Source: ZC4RG30 sp031424095
GTDB lineage: Bacteria; Pseudomonadota; Gammaproteobacteria; Steroidobacterales; Steroidobacteraceae
Length of the DNA stretch: 31,192 nt
Direction: 5' to 3'
NCBI GenBank assembly: GCA_031424095.1
Contig: JANPGU010000371.1
Location: 1 to 31,192, forward strand
The number at the start of each line of letters is the position of its first letter. Position 1 is the stretch's first letter. Positions 15,150 to 22,812 of this stretch are shown here, in pieces. Under the pieces are notes generated by a model that saw only the letters and a program-made list of their open reading frames with translations, was not told the origin of the DNA and did no database searches. A program made the translations under genes and the position numbers.

Positions 15150-16641
15150 AGAAGCCGCTGGCTTCCATGAAGCGGTAGAGCCAGTAGCGCCCCTGCGCCG
15201 GCTCTGCATACACATCCGCATCGGCCGAGTATTCCGTGCCACCCGGCCGGTTGGCCCACAGCATCTCGAACCAGGTCATGACATCGGCGGCGAGCTGGCT
15301 CGCCGCCGGCGTGTCGACGATGACATTGGCTTCCAGGTTGTAGTCGCTGAGGTTGCGGCGCGTGAAGTTGGCCGAACCCAGCGTGAGCCACAGGCGCTCG
15401 CCACTGCGCACCGCCGTGAGCTTGGCGTGAAACTGTTCGCCGTGCGTGCGGTACCAGCGCAGGCGGATGGCGCCATCGCTGGCGGCGATCAGCTCCGAGG
15501 CCACCTGGCGATTGGGAATGCCGGATTTCTCGAAGCCGAAGGCATCCTTGTTCGGATCGAGCAGCACGCGGATCGACACGCCGCGTGCCGCCGCCGCCAG
15601 CAATGCATCGATGACCGGCCGGTCGGCCAGATAGAACATGGCGATGTCGATGGAGTCGCCATCACCGGTAGCGGCGAAACGCAGCAGCAGCTGCTCGAGG
15701 ATGGCGCCTTCGGTGGCAATGCCGACGCGGGAGCCGGTCGTGGGTGCTGCTGCCGCCGGCGCCGTGCTGACAGTGAGGAACGGCTGGAAGGTCGCGTCGT
15801 GCCAGCCGCTGAGTCTCGCGACCGCCAGTTCACTGCGCAGCAGCGGGCGCAGCGCCTCGCCTGCGAAGCGCAGCGCGACATTCGAGTGCGCACTGCTGGC
15901 GTCATGGGGATTGGCCGACGACACCATGCCGCGCAATGAGCCGCCACCATCGCCGGTGATGGCCACTTTGCGATGATTCGCCTTGAATTGCGGTATGCGC
16001 AGCAATGCGCCCAGTGTGAGATCGGGGCCTGCCGCATCGAGGGGATTCGACCAGCGACCGTTGATGCCCGGACTGAGCCACCAGCCCGCGAGCAACCGCC
16101 AGGTGGTGCTGTAGACCGGATTCGAATCGCGCAGCGCATCCAGCCGCGTGACCACGACGTCGATGCCGATCTGTTCCAGCGCCGCCAGGAAATCCGGTGC
16201 GGTGCCGCGGTAGTAGTCGTTGATGGGGTCGACGATGACCAGGATCGGAATGGCCGGCTCACGCTGGCGCAGGCTGCGCAGTGCTTCAGTGAGCTCCAGT
16301 GCCACGGGATGCATGCCGCGTTCGTAGCGCAAGGGTCCCGCCGGCCCGCCCTGCGCATTGAACAGGAAGTAATCGAGCACCAGGAACTGTTGTGCATGCA
16401 GCACCAGGTCCAGGGTCGCGGCATGGATGGCCTGCTGCGACATCAGCTCACCGTAGTGATTGGAGGCGGTGATGTCGGCAAGCAGTTCCAGCGAGTCGTC
16501 CGCAACGGGAATCATGTCACCGGTGACATGGGTGCCCACCGGCAGGGGTTTGTGCGTATGCCACACGGCGGTGGCAATCCAGATACACGCTGCGGGCAGC
16601 AGTATCAGATAGCGCCAGCGGCGCTTGCGGGGAACGGTCAT
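15139..16641 (-). CDS. Phospholipase D-like protein with one degenerate HKD motif
   Basis: A 500-residue PLD-superfamily protein with an N-terminal membrane anchor or signal (about residues 9-28). HKD motif 1 reads NHRKVAITGDGGG (His223, Lys225, Asp231, with one extra residue before the Asp) and is followed by VSSANPHD. HKD motif 2 reads FHAKLTAVRSG (His405, Lys407), then GSANFTRRN; the Asp is replaced. Both His-Lys pairs remain, so phosphodiester or phosphatidyl-transfer activity is plausible. It may act on phospholipids in the envelope. The gene starts 22 nt after the GGDEF-EAL gene and may be cotranscribed with it. It converges on the MCE operon. Confidence 0.85.
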   Translation of the reverse strand: MTVPRKRRWRYLILLPAACIWIATAVWHTHKPLPVGTHVTGDMIPVADDSLELLADITASNHYGELMSQQAIHAATLDLVLHAQQFLVLDYFLFNAQGGPAGPLRYERGMHPVALELTEALRSLRQREPAIPILVIVDPINDYYRGTAPDFLAALEQIGIDVVVTRLDALRDSNPVYSTTWRLLAGWWLSPGINGRWSNPLDAAGPDLTLGALLRIPQFKANHRKVAITGDGGGSLRGMVSSANPHDASSAHSNVALRFAGEALRPLLRSELAVARLSGWHDATFQPFLTVSTAPAAAAPTTGSRVGIATEGAILEQLLLRFAATGDGDSIDIAMFYLADRPVIDALLAAAARGVSIRVLLDPNKDAFGFEKSGIPNRQVASELIAASDGAIRLRWYRTHGEQFHAKLTAVRSGERLWLTLGSANFTRRNLSDYNLEANVIVDTPAASQLAADVMTWFEMLWANRPGGTEYSADADVYAEPAQGRYWLYRFMEASGFSTF

Positions 16642-16663
16642 GCACTGCCGCCGGAAGGCAGCG

Positions 16664-18741
16664 TCAAGCCCTGCTATTCAGGCCTGCGGCCTTGGCGTGG
16701 TCAAAACCCGGGAACGGCGACGCGCCGGTAGCGACCTGCCGCGCCACCAGTGCGCCGAGCACATCGGCCGAGCAGGGATGGCCGAAGAGCTGGCCCTGCG
16801 CGTAGTCGCAGTTGGCCGAACGCAGGAACTCGAGCTGCGCCATGGTTTCCACCCCTTCGGCGACCACCTTCATGCCCAGGCTGTGCCCCATCTCGATGAT
16901 GGTGCGCACGATGGTGGCATCGTTGCGGTCGGTGGTGGCGTCGCGCACGAAGGACTGGTCGATCTTCAGCGTGCCGATCGGGAACTGCTGCAGTGCTGAC
17001 AGCGATGAATAGCCGGTGCCGAAGTCGTCGATGGCCAGGTGCAGTCCCAGGCCAGCCAACTCGTTGAGCATGCCGATGGTGCGTTTGGGGTCGGCCATCA
17101 GCGTGGTCTCGGTGATTTCCAGTTCGAGCTGCTGCGGCGAAACGCCATGCCGCGTGAACACCGACTTGCAGTCGAGTATGAAGCTAGCCTGCCGCAGCTG
17201 CTTCAGCGACAGGTTCAGCGCGATGCGGCCGGGTGCGCGGCCGACACTGGCAGCGCCCGGTGATCCAGGCAGACGCGGTTCAGCACCCATTCGCCGATGC
17301 TGCTGATGAGGTTGTTTTCCTCGGCCAGCGGAATGAACTGCGAGGGCGGGATGTCGCCATGGCCCGGCAGCCGCCAGCGCAGCAATGCCTCGGCGCCAAT
17401 GATGCGACCGTCGTTGAAATCGACCTTGGGCATGTAGGCGACCACGAACTCGTCGCGCTCGATGGCGCGCTTGAGCTTGCTCTTCAGCATCAGCCTTTCG
17501 ACTGCCGCCGCGTTCATCTCCGGCGTGTAGAAGGCGCAGCTGTTGCCGCCACTCTGCTTCGAGTAGTACATCGCCGCATCCGCATTGCGGATCAGGTCGA
17601 TGACATTCTCGGCATCGCGCGGACACAGCGCGACACCGATGCTGGCGGACAGGAATACTTCCTGAGTGGCCACGTGGAATGGCTGCGCCACGGCGTTGAG
17701 GATGTCCTGCGACAGATGCCGCACCACTTCGCGCGCGGTGCCCTCCGAGATGCCGTCGATGAACAGCGCGAATTCATCGCCCGCCAGCCGGCCGAGCACG
17801 GTCTCGGGCGGCAGCGAGGCGGTCAGGCGCTCGGTCAGCACTTCCAGCACGCGGTCGCCGGCGGCGTGACCGAAGGTGTCGTTCACTTCCTTGAAGTGAT
17901 CCATGTCGAGGTACAGCAACGCGAGGCCAGAGCGTGTGCGCAGCGAGCGCGCAATGGCCTGCTGCAGCAGATGCTGGAACTGCATTCGGTTCGGAATCTT
18001 GGTGAGCGCGTCATAGCGCGCCAGATAACGGATGCGGCGCTCGGCCCGCTTGCGGTCGGTGATGTCGCGCGCCACATAGATGTGGCCGGAGAACTGCTGT
18101 TCGGCGGTTTCGATCACCGAGGCGGAAAAGGACACGGGAATGGTCTGGCCGGTCTCGGTGCGCAGCACCGCTTCGCCGACTTCGCAGGCGCGCTTCAACC
18201 GCTCGGCTTCCGACATGTCCGGGCCATGCAGCAGGCTGGCGATATAGCGCTCGTTCAATGACAGCGCGGCGGCGCCGGTGAGGCGCTGCGCGGCCAGGTT
18301 GGTGAACTTGATCGAGCCATCCGGCCGCGCCACGAACACGGCATCGGCCATGCTGTTGAGCACATTGTCGAGGTAGTTCTTGTTGACGGTGGTGTCGGCC
18401 AGGCTCTGCCGCATCTGGTCGACGGTGCGCTGCAGGTCGCCGATTTCATCGCTGCGCAGGACCGTGACCGGCTGCGTGAAATCACCCTGCGACATGCGGT
18501 TGGTGCTGTCGTTGAGCTGTTCGAGCGCCTGCGTGATGCGGCGCCCGTGCACGAAGGCCAGCCAGGCCGCTCCGCCGACCACGCCGGCCGCAATCGCGAT
18601 GGCCGCCCAGGTGAAGTGCCCACCGGCTTCAAGTCCGAGCTGCTGTGGATAACGCAGCAGCAGTATCGCCAGGCAGCCGCCTACCAGCAGCAACGCGAGG
18701 GCGCCGCCAGATACGGCAAACTTGGTCTTCAGGCTCGACAC
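16664..18741 (-). pseudogene. PAS-GGDEF-EAL cyclic-di-GMP protein, EAL domain split by a frameshift
   Basis: The N-terminal frame (18741 to 17215) encodes two membrane segments, HAMP (RITQALEQLNDSTNRM), PAS (LDNVLNSMADAVFVARPDG), a GGDEF domain whose site reads RLAGDEF (residues 320-324) and the start of an EAL domain (EALLRW, Glu451). It stops at 17215-17217. The rest of EAL continues in another frame to 16664: RIALNLSLKQL, LEITETTLM, AIDDFGTGYSS, KIDQSF, AEGVET. From the conserved Cys (VLNRVC) to NLS there are 56 nt where 57 are expected, so one base seems missing between about 17230 and 17275. The start is taken as GTG 18741; the longer open frame upstream overlaps the divergent M15 gene. 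This may be a real mutation or an assembly error. All other catalytic motifs are intact. Confidence 0.85.
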
Positions 18742-18765
18742 CGGCGCGATATTAACCCGCCCCCT

Positions 18766-18788
18766 GCTACCGGGCCACCCGGGGTAGC
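18766..18788 (-). promoter_or_regulatory. GC-rich inverted repeat upstream of the GGDEF-EAL gene
   Basis: GCTACCGGG (18766-18774) faces CCC-gg-GGTAGC (18778-18788), giving a 6-bp plus 3-bp stem with a 2-nt bulge. It is 24 nt upstream of the GTG start in the 140-bp gap shared with the divergent M15 peptidase gene. It could be an operator or a 5' UTR hairpin; the GC content makes chance a serious alternative. Confidence 0.25.
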
Positions 18789-18881
18789 CAGGGATACAGC
18801 CGATGCCTGGCGCTGCGCTGTAGCCCCGTTTCCCCGATGCCCTCAGCTGCGGTAGGTGCGCGCCGATGTTTAGAATGCGGG

Positions 18882-19610
18882 ATGGAGCTGGATTTCCGCT
18901 TTTCACCGCTGGAACTGACCGGTCGAGGTCGCGGCCATATCGTGGATGTGGCCACGCCGCCCTGCAGCCTGCACCGTGCCGTGGTGGCACCGTTTCAGGC
19001 GTTGCGCGCTGCTGCGGCCGTCGCGGGCATCGACCTGGTTCCCATCTCCAGCTTCCGGGATTTCAACCGCCAATTGACCATATGGAACGGCAAATGCCGT
19101 GGCGAGCGCGAGGTGCTGGGCCCGGACGGCAGGGCGCTGGATGCCGCAGCGCTCGACGACGATGCGCTGGTGCGCACCATCCTGCACTGGTCGGCGCTGC
19201 CGGGTGCCAGCCGCCATCACTGGGGCACCGACATGGACGTGATCGATGCGGCGGCAATGCCGGCCGGCTACCGTCCGCGGCTGGAAACCGCGGAATTCGC
19301 GGCCGGGGGAGTGTTTGCAAGGCTGAGCGACTGGCTGGCGGAGCAGGCCGGAGACTTCGGCTTTTACCGGCCTTATGCGTCATATCGTGGCGGCGTGCAG
19401 CCGGAGCCGTGGCATCTGAGCTATGCGCCGGTGGCGCAGCAGGCGCTGCGACAGTTTTCCGTGGCGCTGCTGCAGCAGGCCCTGGACGACAGCGATCTCG
19501 CCGCCAGTGACGCGGTGCGCCGCGCGCTGCCGCGGATCGTCGAAAACTATGTGCTGAACATCGACGCGCCGCCAGCCGGCGTCATCAGTCGCGCGACCAG
19601 GCTCGCTTGA
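18882..19610 (+). CDS. M15 family D,D-carboxypeptidase-like zinc peptidase
   Basis: A 242-residue protein of the VanY/LD-carboxypeptidase-like M15 family. The zinc motifs are ASRHHWGTDMDV (His112 and Asp119) and EPWHLSY (catalytic Glu175, His178). SSFRDFNRQLTIWNGK matches the substrate-loop region (usually SxxRxxxxQ). It would cleave peptidoglycan peptides. No signal peptide is visible from ATG 18882 or from the longer frame, which is odd for a cell-wall enzyme; a cytoplasmic muropeptide-recycling role is possible. Its 3' end overlaps the convergent HD-domain gene by 26 nt. Confidence 0.85.
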   Translation: MELDFRFSPLELTGRGRGHIVDVATPPCSLHRAVVAPFQALRAAAAVAGIDLVPISSFRDFNRQLTIWNGKCRGEREVLGPDGRALDAAALDDDALVRTILHWSALPGASRHHWGTDMDVIDAAAMPAGYRPRLETAEFAAGGVFARLSDWLAEQAGDFGFYRPYASYRGGVQPEPWHLSYAPVAQQALRQFSVALLQQALDDSDLAASDAVRRALPRIVENYVLNIDAPPAGVISRATRLA

Positions 19611-20592
19611 AGTAGTTGGACATCAGGCCGCGCACGCTGGTGAGCGAATCCGGTTCTGCGGCAAACACCTGCGGGCTGCGACGCAACATGCGCCAGCTTT
19701 CGCTGCGCAGCACCTGTCTTAAGAAACCGAGGCTGCGCTCGATCGATTCGATGTAGGGATTGGTGCCGCCATACAGCGGCTCCATGTATTTATAGGCCTT
19801 GTTGAAGGCTGCATCGAGACGCTTGCGGCGCGTGTCTTCCATGAACTCGGGCGTCTGGCGCAGCAGGTCGAGTCCGGAGGCGTATTTCACGCCGCGATCG
19901 CCCTTGGCACTGAGGGGCAGCGCCACGCCACCGAGCACGAATTCCGGATACAGCCGGTCGCGGCATTTCTCCAGATAACAGCGATCGGCCATCTGCGCGA
20001 TCATGTCGGCGGTGCCGAGCAGATGCCCGAGCTTGATGTCGCGCGGATCCTGCACCTTCTCGCCGATCTGCTCGAAGGTCTTCTCGTAGCCGGTGAAGTG
20101 CACCACTTCGCTGGTGATGCGTGTCCAGTGCGCAAAGCCGATGGTCGGCAGGTAGAAATCCATGAACCGCGCGCTGCGGCTGACGTGATTGCGCGTGAAC
20201 TCGGCGCCGTTCTTGGCTTCTTCGTTGCGTTCGCGCAGGTAGCCGATGTCGTGGAACAGGGCGAGGAAGATGCCGATCGCGGCGCGCTCGGCGCCCAGTG
20301 CCTGCGAGGTGCCGGCATGCGTGCGTTCATAGCCCACCATCAGGCGGGCCATGGCCAGCGTCACATCCAGCGTGTGCTGCTGGTCGTGGTAAACGGTGTC
20401 GACGCCGAAGTAGCCGGGCATGCGGCCGGTGAACGCCATTTCGAAATCGTCGAAGGCGCGGGCCACCGGGCTGAACGGCGTGCCGGGCCAGGTGCTTTCG
20501 AGCAGCTCCTTGACGGCGTCGCGCACATCCGCCGCGGAGCTGACCCGCACGGTGTTGGTAACGTCGTAGTCGCTGCGTCGCGCGCTGTACAT
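19585..20592 (-). CDS. HD-domain phosphohydrolase, cyclic-nucleotide phosphodiesterase-like
   Basis: A 335-residue HD-superfamily protein. The metal-site motifs are VYHDQQHTLDV (His69, Asp70, His73) and ALFHDIGYLRE (His114, Asp115), then GTADMIAQMADRCYLEK. The first motif looks like the YHNxxHAxDV signature of class I cyclic-nucleotide phosphodiesterases, but the final His of HDxxH is Tyr118 here. There is no signal peptide, so it is probably cytoplasmic. It may hydrolyse a nucleotide second messenger; the substrate is inferred only by family resemblance. A perfect palindrome lies 30 nt upstream of the start. Confidence 0.75.
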   Translation of the reverse strand: MYSARRSDYDVTNTVRVSSAADVRDAVKELLESTWPGTPFSPVARAFDDFEMAFTGRMPGYFGVDTVYHDQQHTLDVTLAMARLMVGYERTHAGTSQALGAERAAIGIFLALFHDIGYLRERNEEAKNGAEFTRNHVSRSARFMDFYLPTIGFAHWTRITSEVVHFTGYEKTFEQIGEKVQDPRDIKLGHLLGTADMIAQMADRCYLEKCRDRLYPEFVLGGVALPLSAKGDRGVKYASGLDLLRQTPEFMEDTRRKRLDAAFNKAYKYMEPLYGGTNPYIESIERSLGFLRQVLRSESWRMLRRSPQVFAAEPDSLTSVRGLMSNYFKRAWSRD

Positions 20593-20621
20593 GTGGGCCT
20601 GCTATTGCTGACTGCCCGCGA

Positions 20622-20635
20622 GTCTATGCATAGAC
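20622..20635. promoter_or_regulatory. Perfect 14-bp palindrome upstream of the HD-domain gene
   Basis: GTCTATGCATAGAC is fully self-complementary. It starts 30 nt upstream of the HD-domain gene start and sits in the 121-bp gap between that gene and the codirectional oligopeptidase gene. An operator for a dimeric regulator is the likely role. No known consensus is recognised. Confidence 0.45.
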
Positions 20636-20713
20636 ATCAATCCGGCACCCGACAGCGTCCACAGTTTACGTGATGCGTCCTGGTTCGATATGTAAAAGTC
20701 GGGGAAACCCTGA

Positions 20714-22738
20714 TCACAGCGCCATGCCATGCTGCCGCAGCAGCGGCGCGATGTCCGGCGCGCGGCCGCGGAAGGCGATGAAGGCATCCAGTGCGTTGCG
20801 GCTGCCGCCGCGCGCGAGGATGTTGTCGACGAAGCGCTGCGCCGTGCTGCGATCGTAGATGCCGGCCTCTTCGAAGGCCGAAAACGCATCGGCCGACAGC
20901 ACCTCGGCCCACTTGTAGCTGTAGTAGCCGGCCGCATAGCCGCCGGCAAAGATGTGCCCGAAGCTGTTGGCGTAGCGGTTCCACTCCGGCACCTTGATGA
21001 TGGCCACTTCGGCCCGCACCTCGGCCAGGATCTCGGCGATGCGCGCGCCCTGCGCGGGGTCGTATTCCGCATGCAGGCGGAAGTCGAACAGCGAGAATTC
21101 CACCTGCCGCAGCGTGGCAAGGCCCGCCTGGAAGCTGCGCGTGCGCAGCAGCTGCGCGATTTTCTCATCCGGCAGCGCCACGCCGGTTTCCACATGGGCG
21201 GTGATGTCGCGCAGCACTTCCGGCTGCCAGGCGTAATTTTCCATGAACTGGCTGGGCAGCTCGACTGCATCCCAGGACACGCCGTTGATGCCGGAAATGG
21301 ACGGGTAGCGCACGCGGGTGAGCATGTGGTGCAGGCCATGCCCGAATTCGTGGAACACGGTCACCACGTCGTCGTGGGTGAGCTGGGCGGGCTTGCCGTC
21401 GCCGCCGGGCAGCGCATTGCAGACGAGATAGGCCACCGGCAGCGCGGTGCCGGAGGCGAGTTCCTTGCGGCCGACGCAGTCATCCATCCAGGCGCCACTG
21501 CGCTTGTTGGGCCGCGCATAGGGGTCGAGATAGAAGCCGCCGATGGCTTTGCCGTCGCCGCCGATGATGTCGTAGTAGCGCGCATCGGGATGCCACAGCG
21601 GCACATCACTGCGCTGTTTGAAGGTCACCTGGAACAGGTTCGCGATGACGCGGAACAGGCCGTCGAGCACGCGCGGCAGTGGAAAATATGGCCGCAGTTC
21701 TTCCTGCGAGATGTTGTAGCGCTCTTCCTGCAGCCGCTCGGAATAGTAGGTGATGTCCCAGGCGTCGAGCTTGCGACCGGCGAACTGCTCAAGTTCGGCC
21801 ATTTCGCGCAGCGCAGCGGGGCGTGCGGCGGCGGACATGTCGCGCAGGAATTTCAGCACTTCATCGACGCTGCGCGCCATGCGCCGCGCCAGCGCATAGG
21901 CGGCGTAGTTGGGAAATTCCAGCAGCTGCGCGGCTTCGTGGCGCAGGCGCAGCAGGTCTTCCATCACCTGGGTATTGTCGAACTTCGCCGGCGTGGGGCC
22001 GGTGGTCGAAGCGCGCGTGCTCCAGGCGCGGTAGAAGGCCTGGCGCAGGGCCGGCGAGCGCGCATCGGTGAGTACGGCCACGTAGGTGGGCTGGTCCAGG
22101 CCCAGCAGCCAGCCTTCCTGTCCGGCGGCCACGGCGCGATCCTTCGCCTGCGCAATGATCATCGCATTCAGGCCAGCCAGGTCTTCGCCATCGGTGACCA
22201 GGTGCGAGAACGCGTTGGTCGCATCCATCACGTTCTCTTCGAACTTCGACTGCAGGCTGGACAGTTCCAGCATCACTGCCTTGAAGCGATCCTTGCGCGC
22301 GCCATCGAGCGCGACGCCAGCGAGACGGAAATCCAGCAGCGCGTGATCGACCACTGCCAGCTGTTCACTGTCGAGGCTGCCGGCCTCCTGCTCGCGAACG
22401 GTGGCGAAGGCGCGGAACAGGTCTTCGTTCTGGCTGATGTCGGTGCCGTATTCCGACAGCAGCGGCAGGCAGGCGTTGTAGCGCTCGCGCAGTGCCTCGT
22501 TGTTCATCACGCCATTGAGATGACCGACCGGCGACCAGGCGCGCGACAGGCGGTGCTGCAGATCTTCCAGCGGTTCGACCAGCGAACGGAAGCTGGGCGT
22601 CGGGGTAGCGCCGATTTCGCGGATGCGGGCCCGGTTGTCCGCCAGCAGTTCGCGGATGCCGGCTTCGACGTGTTCGGGACGGATGAGATCGAAAGCCGGG
22701 AGGGGGCCTGGACTAAGCAGCGGATTTTCGGGGTTCAT
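20714..22738 (-). CDS. prlC: Oligopeptidase A (M3 family)
   Basis: A 674-residue cytoplasmic zinc oligopeptidase (EC 3.4.24.70 type) that degrades signal peptides and other short peptides. The zinc motif is VFHEFGHGLHH (His463, Glu464, His467), with the third ligand Glu493 in DAVELPSQFMEN. Other M3 signatures include YARPNKRSGAWMDD and FAGGYAAGYYSYKWAEVLSA. N-terminal LLSPGPLPAFDLIRPEHVE matches PrlC. Length agrees with E. coli PrlC (about 680). The start ATG 22738 has GGAG 8-9 nt upstream, lying within an inverted repeat. It is divergent from glutathione reductase. Confidence 0.95.
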   Translation of the reverse strand: MNPENPLLSPGPLPAFDLIRPEHVEAGIRELLADNRARIREIGATPTPSFRSLVEPLEDLQHRLSRAWSPVGHLNGVMNNEALRERYNACLPLLSEYGTDISQNEDLFRAFATVREQEAGSLDSEQLAVVDHALLDFRLAGVALDGARKDRFKAVMLELSSLQSKFEENVMDATNAFSHLVTDGEDLAGLNAMIIAQAKDRAVAAGQEGWLLGLDQPTYVAVLTDARSPALRQAFYRAWSTRASTTGPTPAKFDNTQVMEDLLRLRHEAAQLLEFPNYAAYALARRMARSVDEVLKFLRDMSAAARPAALREMAELEQFAGRKLDAWDITYYSERLQEERYNISQEELRPYFPLPRVLDGLFRVIANLFQVTFKQRSDVPLWHPDARYYDIIGGDGKAIGGFYLDPYARPNKRSGAWMDDCVGRKELASGTALPVAYLVCNALPGGDGKPAQLTHDDVVTVFHEFGHGLHHMLTRVRYPSISGINGVSWDAVELPSQFMENYAWQPEVLRDITAHVETGVALPDEKIAQLLRTRSFQAGLATLRQVEFSLFDFRLHAEYDPAQGARIAEILAEVRAEVAIIKVPEWNRYANSFGHIFAGGYAAGYYSYKWAEVLSADAFSAFEEAGIYDRSTAQRFVDNILARGGSRNALDAFIAFRGRAPDIAPLLRQHGMAL

Positions 22739-22742
22739 TGGG

Positions 22743-22760
22743 GCTCCATATTAATGGAGC
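22743..22760 (-). promoter_or_regulatory. Inverted repeat containing the prlC Shine-Dalgarno
   Basis: GCTCCAT-atta-ATGGAGC has perfect 7-bp arms. Read as prlC mRNA, the arm nearest the start codon contains GGAG, the ribosome binding site, so a folded hairpin would hide it. In the same transcript the arm begins a tiny frame ATG-GAG-CCC-CAA-TGA whose stop overlaps the prlC ATG. It could also be a DNA operator. The function is inferred. Confidence 0.4.
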
Positions 22761-22812
22761 GCTCTCAAGCTTGTATCGCTTGTGCAATGGGCGGCGGGGG
22801 TAACATCACCGC

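Noticed and set aside
15037..15939. 300-codon plus-strand frame over the PLD-like gene
   Set aside because: It is antisense to both HKD motifs and has shadow-type composition; no start signals.
17233..18261. 342-codon plus-strand frame over the GGDEF domain
   Set aside because: It is antisense to a region with clear PAS and GGDEF motifs.
18742..18990. N-terminal extension of the GGDEF-EAL protein to an ATG at 18990
   Set aside because: The added 83 residues are Pro/Arg/Gly-rich, lack homology and would overlap the divergent M15 gene by more than 100 bp.
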